From positions 17,517 through 81,516 of IMG/VR virus record IMGVR_UViG_3300047472_000134: a stretch of DNA of 64,000 nucleotides. One strand, written 5' to 3'. The notes below the pieces were generated by a model. That model made no database searches and was not told the origin of the DNA. It was given only the letters and a program-made list of their open reading frames with translations. The translations under genes were made by a program, and so were the position numbers. Source of the stretch: a virus. This document shows positions 45,603-54,500 of this stretch, piece by piece; position 1 is the first letter of the stretch, and each line of letters starts with the position of its first letter.

Positions 45603-45914
45603 ATGAGGGGCATGCTTGCTGTTGTTTTGGGCCTGGCGATCGCCACGCCAGCGTCGGCCAGTTTCATGAATGGAAACGACCTAATGAAAGTTTGCTCGTC
45701 AGACGACAGGCTCGATAAGGGACAGTGCCTTGGCTACATCAAGGGTGTAGTAGATGTTGCTCCGAGGAAAGACACCTGCGTGCCCGCGGAGGCAACAGTG
45801 GGGCAAATAAGAGATATTTTCCTCAAATCTATGAAAGAAAACCCAGAGGACCGAGACCTATTGGCATCAGCGCTGCTTGCCGTTGCTTTACACGAAGCGT
45901 TCTGTGGCCGATGA
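45603..45914 (+). CDS. Exported Rap1a/Tai-like protein on the opposite strand
   Basis: This 103-residue rightward protein in a leftward cluster has a signal peptide (MRGMLAVVLGLAIATPASAS). The mature part fits the Rap1a/Tai family: FMNGNDLMKVCSSDDRLDKG, then CLGYIKGVVD, CVPAEATVGQI and ALHEAFCGR, with four conserved Cys. Rap1a/Tai proteins neutralise peptidoglycan amidases delivered by rival bacteria. Here it might protect the host wall or exclude other phages. AGGGG precedes ATG 45603. Confidence 0.75.
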   Translation: MRGMLAVVLGLAIATPASASFMNGNDLMKVCSSDDRLDKGQCLGYIKGVVDVAPRKDTCVPAEATVGQIRDIFLKSMKENPEDRDLLASALLAVALHEAFCGR

Positions 45915-45928
45915 TCGGATAATGTATT

Positions 45929-46099
45929 TTATGGAACTAACGCATTGATATCATTGCCGAATAGCTGATCAAACCTATCCCGGATCATCTTCACGATCAA
46001 CTCAGATCCAGACAGTCCGTAGGTGTCAGCCAGGACCGCGAGTTTCTTGCGATCCTCCTCAGTGCCATAGGCGATTATGCCGGCGTTGCGTTTCTTCAT
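45929..46099 (-). CDS. Small ribbon-helix-helix-like protein
   Basis: This 56-residue leftward frame (MKKRNAGIIAYGTEEDRKKL, then LADTYGLSGSELIVKMIRDR) fits a short CopG/Arc-type fold with strand and two helices. The ATG overlaps the stop of the tail-assembly gene (ATGA). Possible late-gene regulator. Confidence 0.55.
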   Translation of the reverse strand: MKKRNAGIIAYGTEEDRKKLAVLADTYGLSGSELIVKMIRDRFDQLFGNDINALVP

Positions 46100-46479
46100 G
46101 GCCAGGCTACCTGCACAGCAGCCTCGATCTCGGCCGGCGTGCTCGCACCACGGACAAGAGCCTTGGCCTGGCGCTCAGACCGCTCGATAGCCGGTGCGAC
46201 AACGCGCCAGTGTTGGGCCATAGTGAGGATGACGACCGCAGCGTCGAACACGGTCTCGTCCGTGCCTTCAGCTTCCTCGACGATCAACGGAATCTGGGCT
46301 AGATCCACATTCGGGTTCGCCATGACCAGTTCGGCCTGGCGTTCCTTCTCCATGTAGACCATGGCCTTGCCAGAGCCCAGCGTGATGTAGGCGCCGCGGC
46401 GTTGCTCGGCCGCTACGCTGATGTTGGCGATCGCCGCCTCACGAAGCGGCTCCAGGTTCTTGGTCAGTTTAAGCTGCAT
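46096..46479 (-). CDS. Tail-fibre assembly-like protein
   Basis: This 127-residue protein has LREAAIANISVAAEQRRGAY and GSGKAMVYMEKERQAE, a helical pattern typical of the C-terminal DUF4376-like domain of phage tail-fibre assembly proteins. ATG 46479 lies within the end of the upstream gene. Confidence 0.65.
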   Translation of the reverse strand: MQLKLTKNLEPLREAAIANISVAAEQRRGAYITLGSGKAMVYMEKERQAELVMANPNVDLAQIPLIVEEAEGTDETVFDAAVVILTMAQHWRVVAPAIERSERQAKALVRGASTPAEIEAAVQVAWP

Positions 46480-47029
46480 GGACTTCGACTCCGATTGCGC
46501 GAGGGAGATAGGGCCAGGACTCAATCACGAGCGTATAGCTCGCCGGCATATCTGCCTCGAGCTCGAGCGTGCCAGTAGTCAGCTCAAAGGTGTTCTCGTC
46601 GACGTGGACCGTGCAGCTATCAGGCAGGTTGGCAATGGTGAACGTCTCACCAGCCGTAAGCGAGATCAGGTCCGGAGTATCGAACGTTGGACGGTGTGTG
46701 ATCTGTCCGTCCAGAATGTAGTCGGTCATGATGTCCGCAGTCACATTCTCGGTGCGGCCAGTGATCATACGAGGTGTCGGAACATCGACGAGAACCTGGT
46801 TCCCCTCCCCGTCCAAAACAGGAGTGCCATTGTCTTCCGTCAAGGGCATTTTCAGGAAGTCAAATGCGGGATTACCGTCTTCGTCGAGCGCAGGGATGTC
46901 AGGCAGCGGGCGAGGTGGGAACTCAAGGAATGGGATACCCCTCACCTGTAAAACGTCGGTCAAACCCTCTGGTACTGGGTCGAAGATGATGTGCCGGATT
47001 TCGCCTTCGGAGCTGTGCTCGATGATCAT
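46469..47029 (-). CDS. Tail tip/fibre-associated protein
   Basis: This 186-residue protein has a Pro/Asp-rich centre (FLEFPPRPLPDIPALDEDGN) and a beta-rich end. It sits between the NRVxLG array and the assembly-like gene, so a receptor-binding or fibre role is likely. No firm family is seen. Confidence 0.6.
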   Translation of the reverse strand: MIIEHSSEGEIRHIIFDPVPEGLTDVLQVRGIPFLEFPPRPLPDIPALDEDGNPAFDFLKMPLTEDNGTPVLDGEGNQVLVDVPTPRMITGRTENVTADIMTDYILDGQITHRPTFDTPDLISLTAGETFTIANLPDSCTVHVDENTFELTTGTLELEADMPASYTLVIESWPYLPRAIGVEVHAA

Positions 47030-47403
47030 GTGTTATAGTCCCATACCGTATAGGCTGCTTGGATGGCAGAGCCCGTGCTGTTGTAATATTCGATCCTGTT
47101 CTCAAAACAGGTTGCCCAGCCTGATCCCCCCGCAGCCGCTTCAGGTCGCACAGCCGTAAAAAACCAGCTATCAAAACCTGCGACCTTAACTCCAATTCGA
47201 CACGTCGGCCGGGTGGCGAACGTCTTTGGGAAATAGACAACTTGGGTGGTGTTCGCCGGTACTGTGAGAGCCCCTGCTACAAGCATCCGCACACCCGAAA
47301 AGTCGGATGAGAAGTTTAGATCCCCCGGCAAAGCATCAACGACTTCCTTGCCAGGTGCTGACACTTTCAAACCCGACGATCCGAGCAGCACCCTGTTAGG
47401 CAA
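47026..47403 (-). CDS. NRVxLG-type tail protein, copy 3
   Basis: This 125-residue protein opens with (M)PNRVLLGSSGLKVSAPGKEV. TTG 47403 follows GGAG at 8 bp and overlaps the previous stop by 8 bp. It shares the N-terminal block (NRVxLG, PGK) with the two genes upstream but has a different C-terminal half, ending AAYTVWDYNT. Confidence 0.68.
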   Translation of the reverse strand: MPNRVLLGSSGLKVSAPGKEVVDALPGDLNFSSDFSGVRMLVAGALTVPANTTQVVYFPKTFATRPTCRIGVKVAGFDSWFFTAVRPEAAAGGSGWATCFENRIEYYNSTGSAIQAAYTVWDYNT

Positions 47404-47797
47404 CGATGGCGCTCCAAACTCGATAATAGATACCCCGGATAGAAGCCGCACCCGATGTGAGGGGGCCGAAAGGGTCGCCAGTTGCATCGGGCAGGTTCGG
47501 AGCCCTGATGAAGTCGAAGGTCGTTGCGCTGGTCCAGTGCAAACAGATTGCGTTCCAGCCGATCACGTCGAACTCAACGAGTGGACGCATATTGAGAGAG
47601 GGGATTGCGACTGTGCTCGGAATGAATGAGCCAGCTGTTTGTGGGATAAACCCATATTGGATTACCTGCAGAACCTTATCTGTGATCCGAAGCAGGAAGT
47701 CGTCTTCAGTCAGATTACTGAGAATTTCCTTCCCTGGCTTCGTCACCCACAAACCGGATTCGGTTCCCCTCTGACCCAGAAGCACACGATTGGTCAT
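47396..47797 (-). CDS. NRVxLG-type tail protein, copy 2
   Basis: This 133-residue protein begins MTNRVLLGQRGTESGLWVTK with PGKE after it. It shares the N-terminal block with its two neighbours and ends RGIYYRVWSAIVA. The ATG overlaps the upstream stop (ATGA). Confidence 0.68.
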   Translation of the reverse strand: MTNRVLLGQRGTESGLWVTKPGKEILSNLTEDDFLLRITDKVLQVIQYGFIPQTAGSFIPSTVAIPSLNMRPLVEFDVIGWNAICLHWTSATTFDFIRAPNLPDATGDPFGPLTSGAASIRGIYYRVWSAIVA

Positions 47798-48252
47798 CAG
47801 TTCTTCACCAGGTAATAGTCGAAGTAGCCCCAAGCCTTCTGGTTGCCGCCTACGCGACCTTCAGCTGGCCACCAAGTGCCGGTCTCGGCTGTTATGGAGA
47901 GAATCCCCGTCGATGGATTCCATCCGTTCGAGAAAGCACCTCCAACGAAAATCTGAGCTTTGTAGTCGGGGTAATGCGGGCGCACGGAACAGATGATCAA
48001 TGGAAAATTCCCTGCCACGTACAAAGATGGCGGGATGTAAATGTTCGCGTACCATTGCCATCCCACCATATCCACGTAAGCCATCGTGCCGCGGATTGTG
48101 CCCTGCTGAACAACCTTGAGCAGACTGTTCCAGCGGCTGTCGAACGACAGCTTCTCGGGAGCAAGAGCCGTGTCGAGAACGTTGTTCCCTGGCCTCGACA
48201 CCCTCAAAACGAAGGTGTTGTCGAAAGCGCCAAGAACCACTCTGTTTGCCAT
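47797..48252 (-). CDS. NRVxLG-type tail protein, copy 1
   Basis: This 151-residue protein begins MANRVVLGAFDNTFVLRVSR followed by PGNNV. It lies directly after the gpJ-like gene with a one-base overlap. The three copies share the first 40 residues or so and diverge after, as expected for receptor-facing parts. Confidence 0.7.
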   Translation of the reverse strand: MANRVVLGAFDNTFVLRVSRPGNNVLDTALAPEKLSFDSRWNSLLKVVQQGTIRGTMAYVDMVGWQWYANIYIPPSLYVAGNFPLIICSVRPHYPDYKAQIFVGGAFSNGWNPSTGILSITAETGTWWPAEGRVGGNQKAWGYFDYYLVKN

Positions 48253-51200
48253 TAGTCCGCGATCAAAATCCTAGAGTTGTCGAGCTCGATCCGCATCTTG
48301 TTGTTTGCTGAACGGGCCAGGCCAGCGACGACTTCCCCAAGGTTGGCAGAGAAGGCCGACAGCTGGGTAACAGATATGGAGTTCGCAGTGATGGCGCCAG
48401 CCGCCAGCTTCTCGGCAGTGATGCTTCCTGCATCAAGATGGTTCGTTTTGATTGCACCATCGGTGATCTCGGTCGCGCCCAGAGCCAGTGGGGTGCCGTT
48501 GGCGCTGTTGAGATTGAAGTTCGACCGGTTGCCATCCTTGTCCACGGCGCGGACCCAGACGTAATACTTCACACCGGCCGTCAGGCCAGGGATAACGCCC
48601 GACGTTCCAGACGAGACGCCGCCGTAGATTGCCGTCGTGCTATCGTCCGTGGTGCTGTAGAAGATCTCGATACGATCGAGGTCCGTGTCGGAGGGGTTGG
48701 TCCAGAACGCCGCAAGGAACTTGAATCCGGCCGTGACCGTGAGACCGGTTGGGGCTTCAGGCGGAATTGGATCGCCAGCGCCGCCACTCGGGAATGGGAT
48801 GTCCAGCGACATCTGATTGCCGAAGTTGAGGTTGCCGCCCTCCATCAAGTCATAAAAAGCTAGCTTGAAATACCACTTGGTGTTGGCCTCGAGCGGGATC
48901 GCGACGTTGTTGTTCGGACCCTTGTAGACTAGGTTGGCCGCGCTCGGAACGAAACTGTCCAAGGTGGAGGCGTGGATCACGACACCCTTGAAGTCGCGGA
49001 TCGCCGGGACGTCATAGTGAACGACAGCTGCATCGTAGAGCACCTCGACGCTCTGGGTCGCAGGAGCGGCCGGCGCGTCATTCTTCACCGACAGCACAAC
49101 GTAATCGGAGATGAATCCGAATTGATCCTTCGTCGCGACGGCGATCTTGAAGGCACGGCGAGGCGTGCCCTGCCCGTCGTTGACGTTGGCCGTGTACTCG
49201 TAGGTGTAGTAGGTCCGGTCCAGGCTCTCTTCGCGGATGACCGTATCCTGCAGATCGCGGACCTGGAGAACATACTCCTGGAAGTAGACGTCCTTGGATG
49301 CCGGCCACTGGAAGAGCGGCGAGCGGCTTTCGAAGTCCGTCTCGGTCGGCTCGTCGATCATGCGGAGGCTCTCGATGCCATCCACGACGCGGGTGTCACC
49401 GATCAGGCGGTGCTCGATGACTGAAGGCACCGATGCATAACCATTCACATCGACTGCAGAAATCTGGAAGAAGTATTCGCCAGATGGGATGTCGTCCCAC
49501 TCGAAAAGAGGGACCGGAGATTCGCCCAGCGTGGCCAGTGGTCCGTTGTCACGGGAGCCTTCGATCCGGTAGCGCGTCACGGTCTTCGTGGTGCTTGGAT
49601 CCCAGCCGAGGCTCAGGGTGGTGATCTGGCGGGCGCCGACCGTGCGGGTCGTTGCTCGGACGAGAACGTTGGTGACCGGCTCAGGTTTCTTCTTGGTGTC
49701 GAGGACATACTTGTCGAGCTCGTCGATCGAGCCGACATGACCGTCGATGAACAGCCACTTGGCTCGGTTCATCTGAATAGCCTGGATGTCGATGTTGTCC
49801 GGATCACCATCCGCTTCTGAGATCGACAGGACGCGGAATGCTACCGGAGCTGCATCGCCGTTCGCCTGCTCGATCGAGAAGACGGCATGCTCCGGAAGGT
49901 TGACCGGCAGATCGGTCAGCGTGTTCAGCTCGGTCAGGGCACCCGTGGCCGACGTCAGCTCACGGGTCTCGATCACGAAGTCCTCAGTGGCTTCGCTGAT
50001 AACCTGGAAGCTGATGCGGTAGCTGAAGCCAGGTTCGAGAAAGATCGGATCGCGGAGCTGGATCTTGCGGGGCGACGGGATGGACTGAACGCGGCCTGTG
50101 ACCCCGTTCTCCATATCCTCGTCGGCGCACAGGATCACATTGTAGGGCGACATGTAGAGGCCCATGCGATTGGTCTTGAAGTTGACCATCATGGTCTCGG
50201 TCGTGCCCGTGATCAGATCGTAGCGGGCGCGGCGGATCGCCTCTTCTTCATCCGTACAGCCAACCGCTTCGAAGTTGCTCGGGATGCGGCCATACTGATT
50301 GATGTGGTCCTGGTCGAAGACGCGACGACGGTCTGTCTGCCAGTTCAGATCTTCGTTGGTGAACGAGACGGTGATGTCGTTGTGGCGGGTGGAGATCTCC
50401 GTCCACGAGTAGGTGAAGAGACCATCGACGACGTTCTCAGGCGTGAAGATCGTGACCGGCGTGTCGTCGCGGTCGATCCGGATGACGCCTTCACCATTGC
50501 CGTCGTCGAAGAAGCGAGCGGCCATGATGCCGCACATGAAGTTGATGGCGTCACGACCGCCGCGGGCCTCAGTGATCAGGCCATTGAAGGTGAAGCGCGG
50601 CTTGCCTGAAGCGGTCGGCGTGTCGCACCAGACGCCAGCAGCGTAGACGTCCCACTTGTTCAGCGTGATCGGGTAGTAGGCATTCATGCCGTACCGATCG
50701 TTGAGCACCAGGTCGTTGACGATGTAGGCCAGGTTGTTGGTGTAGGCGAGCTTCCAGGCGCCATCCCAGAAACCAGTGTGGACACGAGTGGCTGGGTTGT
50801 AGTTCGATGGAACGCGGACGATGCGGCCGAGATAAACGCCCGAGAAATCCGGGACCGACGAGAACTGTTCGCTGGCGCGAGCCACGAGCTGCGTGACAGC
50901 CAGACCTGGGAACTTGTAGCCCTTGGCGGTGACCTCCTGGAACGACTCCCAGGTAATGCTGAAGAAGAGTTCGGTCGTGTCATTGGGCGACGTCTTGGTG
51001 ACGCGCCACATGTAGGGCTCGTCCACCCGGTCGACCGGGATGCGGAATTCCTTGGGGAAAGCAGAGGTGGTCTTGGCAGTGATCGCCACCTCGCCGTTCG
51101 TCAACGTGACGCTGCCGCCAGTGCCGTTCTCACCGAAGGTACCAGGACGCAGCGAGGAGCCGGCGATGATCCAGGCCGAGCCGTTGAAGAAGAACGCCCT

Positions 51201-52061
51201 GCCCTGTCCAGTGTGCAGCCAGTAGTCGCCCTGCTCGGGAACGAAGCCCACGATCTTCGGCCCGACGAAACCCTTCGTCTGCCTGTCCGCACCCTTGGAG
51301 GATCCCTCGGCCCAGGTCCAGACGTTGTTGGCGAACACCAGGCTGGCGGGGAAATACCAGCTGGAACCGTCGAAGATCTTTGGCTTATAGTTGTTCGAGG
51401 TGTCGAACCAGATGCCGGCCTTGGCGGTCGAGACCGGCTGACTTGCCGCCCAGTAGGTTGGCCGGTCGCCAGGCGAGGCGTTGATCTTGGCCGTCTGCGT
51501 CTCGTCGCCATAGAAGACGTCGAAGCTGTCGCCAGAGATCTGCGGCGGAAGCGGATTGACCTCCGGAGTCCTGACGGGCCTCCAGCTGCTGTCGCTGACC
51601 TTCTTGTACTCGATGCGCCAGCGACCAGTGTGGTTGAACGTGCCTTTGTCGTTCTGCTGCGCCAGCTGGTTGATGGTGAAGCGAAGATCGACGTAGTCGA
51701 CGTTGGTGTGCGTACCCTGGCGGACGATCGCTACGCCCGAGGCCATCTCGGTGTTGACGGTGGTCGAGGAGCCGAACCCGCCCATACGGGAGTAGATGTC
51801 CTCGCCCTGCTCGCTACCCTTGTAGTCAATGAGCTCGAAATTATCGAAGTTGTTGGAGCCGCTATCGTCCTGGAGGTTTGTGGTTCCGATGCGGTAGGAT
51901 TTGGCGCCGTTCTCCAGGCCGAAGATGGGGCCTTCTGAGACGCCGATGAGAGCTTCGACCACGTCGGTCGCGAAGAGACTGTCTCGAGTCTGGGTCGGTG
52001 ACTTTGCAGAACCTCCCTTCGAACCGCTGAGTTTTCGAAGGGATATATCATGTACTGTCAT
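48252..52061 (-). CDS. Tail tip host-specificity protein (lambda J-like)
   Basis: This 1269-residue protein begins MTVHDISLRKLSGSKGG and then ATDVVEALIGVSEGPIFGL, the usual J-type N-terminal pattern. Fibronectin-III-like segments appear in the C-terminal third (EPVTNVLVRATTRTVG, PEAPTGLTVTAGF). A terminal LDAGSITAEKLAAGAI repeat-like helix follows. It forms the central hub or fibre and probably determines receptor choice. Three short tail proteins follow. Confidence 0.88.
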   Translation of the reverse strand: MTVHDISLRKLSGSKGGSAKSPTQTRDSLFATDVVEALIGVSEGPIFGLENGAKSYRIGTTNLQDDSGSNNFDNFELIDYKGSEQGEDIYSRMGGFGSSTTVNTEMASGVAIVRQGTHTNVDYVDLRFTINQLAQQNDKGTFNHTGRWRIEYKKVSDSSWRPVRTPEVNPLPPQISGDSFDVFYGDETQTAKINASPGDRPTYWAASQPVSTAKAGIWFDTSNNYKPKIFDGSSWYFPASLVFANNVWTWAEGSSKGADRQTKGFVGPKIVGFVPEQGDYWLHTGQGRAFFFNGSAWIIAGSSLRPGTFGENGTGGSVTLTNGEVAITAKTTSAFPKEFRIPVDRVDEPYMWRVTKTSPNDTTELFFSITWESFQEVTAKGYKFPGLAVTQLVARASEQFSSVPDFSGVYLGRIVRVPSNYNPATRVHTGFWDGAWKLAYTNNLAYIVNDLVLNDRYGMNAYYPITLNKWDVYAAGVWCDTPTASGKPRFTFNGLITEARGGRDAINFMCGIMAARFFDDGNGEGVIRIDRDDTPVTIFTPENVVDGLFTYSWTEISTRHNDITVSFTNEDLNWQTDRRRVFDQDHINQYGRIPSNFEAVGCTDEEEAIRRARYDLITGTTETMMVNFKTNRMGLYMSPYNVILCADEDMENGVTGRVQSIPSPRKIQLRDPIFLEPGFSYRISFQVISEATEDFVIETRELTSATGALTELNTLTDLPVNLPEHAVFSIEQANGDAAPVAFRVLSISEADGDPDNIDIQAIQMNRAKWLFIDGHVGSIDELDKYVLDTKKKPEPVTNVLVRATTRTVGARQITTLSLGWDPSTTKTVTRYRIEGSRDNGPLATLGESPVPLFEWDDIPSGEYFFQISAVDVNGYASVPSVIEHRLIGDTRVVDGIESLRMIDEPTETDFESRSPLFQWPASKDVYFQEYVLQVRDLQDTVIREESLDRTYYTYEYTANVNDGQGTPRRAFKIAVATKDQFGFISDYVVLSVKNDAPAAPATQSVEVLYDAAVVHYDVPAIRDFKGVVIHASTLDSFVPSAANLVYKGPNNNVAIPLEANTKWYFKLAFYDLMEGGNLNFGNQMSLDIPFPSGGAGDPIPPEAPTGLTVTAGFKFLAAFWTNPSDTDLDRIEIFYSTTDDSTTAIYGGVSSGTSGVIPGLTAGVKYYVWVRAVDKDGNRSNFNLNSANGTPLALGATEITDGAIKTNHLDAGSITAEKLAAGAITANSISVTQLSAFSANLGEVVAGLARSANNKMRIELDNSRILIAD

Positions 52062-52102
52062 ATACTTATCCGGCGTTCTTCATGTACCGGATTAAGTGGG
52101 GA

Positions 52103-53161
52103 TTAGTGAGCGGTTTTTCCAGAGCGCCAGCGAGCCCGCATCCACTTCAGACGCTCGGCAGCTTCGAACGGATCGAACTCCAGGCGGATGAAATTGATCG
52201 GGGACGAAGCGTAAGGATCGATGAGTGCGACGGGCATGTTGTACATGTCCTTGGCGTCGAGGTTCAGCTCCTCCGCATAGCGGTCGATTTTCTTGTAGCT
52301 GGCGACCTGGACGGCGTGCCAGATCTTCCCCGATGAGGGACGCATGCCGTGTGCATAGCCAGAGGTATGGATGTGTCCGCCGACATAGATGTCGTGGTGT
52401 TCGCCATCCAGCTGAGCCTTCTTGGCAGCGCCATAGCTCTCCGACCACATCGACTTGCCCTGGAAGCCATGGACAGCGTAGATCTTCACCTCGCGCTGGC
52501 TGGGCAGGGTCAGCCGCAGGCGGGCCTTTGTCGATTTGTGGACCGCAGCACTGCCGGCGAGGATGCCCTTCAGGATGTCGCCGCCCTGCCCCCAGACATC
52601 GTGGTTGCCGTTCAGATAGAACAGCCAGTTCACGCGGGTCAGGATATCCTCGACGAGAGCGATGGACTCGGCCGAGCTGGTGGACTGCTCAGCGTAAAGA
52701 CGGGCAAGACGGCCAGCCCAGTTGTTGAAGACGTCACCGACGTTGCCAGCGAACATGCCTTCGACGCTTCCGTCGATCAGGCTGACGTGATCCAGAACCT
52801 GCTTCAGATCCGTGCCATCGTCGTCCAGGTGCCAGTCGCCGGCCAGTGCCAGGCCGATCGGGCCATCGACCTTGCAGCGAACATTGATCAGCTTCTCGCG
52901 CTCGTAGATCTCGGACTTCCGAGCGAACTGCTCGATGCGCCGCTCGATGAGCTTCGCGACGTCGATGCTCTCAGCCAGCTTGCCGCCAGGGAGATCGACT
53001 TCGAACTGAGATTCAGCATCCGGATCGCTCCAGCGCTTGTTCATGCCGCGGATGCCCGACTCGGAAATGTCGTAGCCGCGTTCGCGAAGGTAGCGAGCGG
53101 CTGGCCTGAAGCCCCCCATCTCGTTGATCGCGTTCTTGATGAGGTCTTCAGATGGACGCAT
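52103..53161 (-). CDS. Metallophosphoesterase in the tail module
   Basis: This 352-residue protein has an N-terminal HTH-like part (INEMGGFRPAARYLRERGYD). A calcineurin-type domain follows with GDWHLDDDG, GNVGDVFNNW, LNGNHDVWG, AVHGFQGKS and GGHIHTSGY. All metal ligands are present, so it should be active. It is unrelated in place to the SbcD-like enzyme and interrupts the I-J order of lambda. Its substrate is unknown. Confidence 0.82.
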   Translation of the reverse strand: MRPSEDLIKNAINEMGGFRPAARYLRERGYDISESGIRGMNKRWSDPDAESQFEVDLPGGKLAESIDVAKLIERRIEQFARKSEIYEREKLINVRCKVDGPIGLALAGDWHLDDDGTDLKQVLDHVSLIDGSVEGMFAGNVGDVFNNWAGRLARLYAEQSTSSAESIALVEDILTRVNWLFYLNGNHDVWGQGGDILKGILAGSAAVHKSTKARLRLTLPSQREVKIYAVHGFQGKSMWSESYGAAKKAQLDGEHHDIYVGGHIHTSGYAHGMRPSSGKIWHAVQVASYKKIDRYAEELNLDAKDMYNMPVALIDPYASSPINFIRLEFDPFEAAERLKWMRARWRSGKTAH

Positions 53162-53169
53162 GGATAATC

Positions 53170-53730
53170 CTATTTGGGGTTATATTCGATTGCGTTGATG
53201 TCGAACGACAGGAAGTGCCCGAAGCACAGGTGGCGTCCGTAGAGGATGGGGATGCGGGTACCGATGGTGACGGTGTTCTTCGGGGCGCCAAGGTAGCTGC
53301 TGCGCTGCTGCTGATCTCCGACGTCCGTCTGGGGCTTCGGAGCGAGCATAGCACTCAGGCCCCCCAGGATCGCCAGGGCGCCAACCTTCATCAGGATGGA
53401 GCCGAGAGCCGTGCCACCGAACATGAAGAAGCCCACGGCCACGAGCGCAACGCCGAGCAGGATCTGAAGCAGACCGCCAGACTTGCCGCCGGCCAGCTGT
53501 GGCACGATGTGGATGAACTCAAGCTCCTGGTCGAGCTGCTTGTAGAGCGACTCCTCCGTTTCGAAGCCGACAACCTTCGCCCGATGACGCCCGCGGATCG
53601 GGCACGGTGCAAAGCCGAGCAGCTGGCGCGTGACGCCCTCGACGGCCTCGGCTGCGGTATTGCAGTGGATCAGGATCGGGCCGTCGTGAAAGGCGGCGAA
53701 GTACCCGTGGAGGACGACTTTAATCAGCAA
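53170..53730 (-). CDS. Tail assembly protein I-like
   Basis: This 186-residue protein has HGYFAAFHDGPILIHCNTAA at the N-terminus and two hydrophobic segments in the centre (LLQILLGVALVAVGFFMFGG, LMKVGALAILGGLSAM). These features match the lambda gpI family, which is needed for tail-tip assembly. Confidence 0.85.
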   Translation of the reverse strand: MLIKVVLHGYFAAFHDGPILIHCNTAAEAVEGVTRQLLGFAPCPIRGRHRAKVVGFETEESLYKQLDQELEFIHIVPQLAGGKSGGLLQILLGVALVAVGFFMFGGTALGSILMKVGALAILGGLSAMLAPKPQTDVGDQQQRSSYLGAPKNTVTIGTRIPILYGRHLCFGHFLSFDINAIEYNPK

Positions 53731-54043
53731 TGAGAACGTCCCCCTTCTCGACGTAGTATTTGGTCACGCCGTCGTTTCCGACGATGTAATGCTCGAGGTC
53801 GGGCCAGCTGCGAAATGCATGATAGTCGTCGGCCGACAGCACGGAGTCCGCGCCAGGGTGGGTGTGCCAGGAGGCAGCAGCCTGCGGCGTCCACAGAACG
53901 AGATCCTCGCCTTTGAAGTCAAAGCCCTGCGTCGGTTCCGGGTGGACGTTTTCGCACTCGATCAGCTCGCCAGACTTCAGCAGGAAGCCGCAGCGCTCAG
54001 TCTCGCCCTCATACAGGGAGTTCATTTTCTCGGAGATATTCAT
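53720..54043 (-). CDS. JAB/MPN metallopeptidase (gpK N-terminal-like)
   Basis: This 107-residue protein has RCGFLLKSG and the JAMM site SWHTHPGADSVLSADDYHAF. In lambda K this domain is fused to NlpC/P60; here the two are separate genes overlapping by 35 bp. It is a tail-tip assembly or processing factor. Confidence 0.85.
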   Translation of the reverse strand: MNISEKMNSLYEGETERCGFLLKSGELIECENVHPEPTQGFDFKGEDLVLWTPQAAASWHTHPGADSVLSADDYHAFRSWPDLEHYIVGNDGVTKYYVEKGDVLIAD

Positions 54044-54500
54044 CGAGCTTCCTTCGGACGCGAGGGGGAACGAGGTCGAGCAATTCGGCGGTACCGGTCT
54101 CGCCTGTCAGCTTCACGTCCTTGTGTCGGATGACAGCCAGGGTGGTGTTGCGGCTTAGGCCAGCGTACGGTTCCGCGACCGAGAAGCGGCCCCAGAGATG
54201 GTGGAGGATCTTGCCGCTGTCGACGAGGACACCAACGTGGTTGGCGGTCTGCGAGTCGATGGCGCACAGCACAACGTCGCCGGCCTGGTACTCAGATGGA
54301 TGGCACTCAAGCAGCTCAAAACCGATCTTGCTGTAGCCGTCCATGTAGAGGTTCAGGCCATGCTTCCAGAAGAACTTCGGGCGGGCAAAGTTGGGCAGCG
54401 TGATGCCGAAGTTGTCGATATAGAAATTGCGGAGCAGCGTGTAGCAGTCCTGCTTTCCATAGACGAACGGCTTCATGGTGAGGTGTTCGTACTTGATCAT
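54009..54500 (-). CDS. NlpC/P60 peptidase (gpK C-terminal-like)
   Basis: This 163-residue protein has the catalytic Cys in GKQDCYTLLRNFY and His in NHVGVLVDSGKILHH. It probably cleaves peptidoglycan peptides at DNA entry. ATG 54500 overlaps the L-like stop (ATGA). Confidence 0.85.
   Translation of the reverse strand: MIKYEHLTMKPFVYGKQDCYTLLRNFYIDNFGITLPNFARPKFFWKHGLNLYMDGYSKIGFELLECHPSEYQAGDVVLCAIDSQTANHVGVLVDSGKILHHLWGRFSVAEPYAGLSRNTTLAVIRHKDVKLTGETGTAELLDLVPPRVRRKLDEYLRENELPV

Noticed and set aside
53152-53733. Plus-strand frames opposite tail genes I and J
   Set aside because: They are shadows of well-recognised leftward tail genes and contain only low-complexity antisense sequence.
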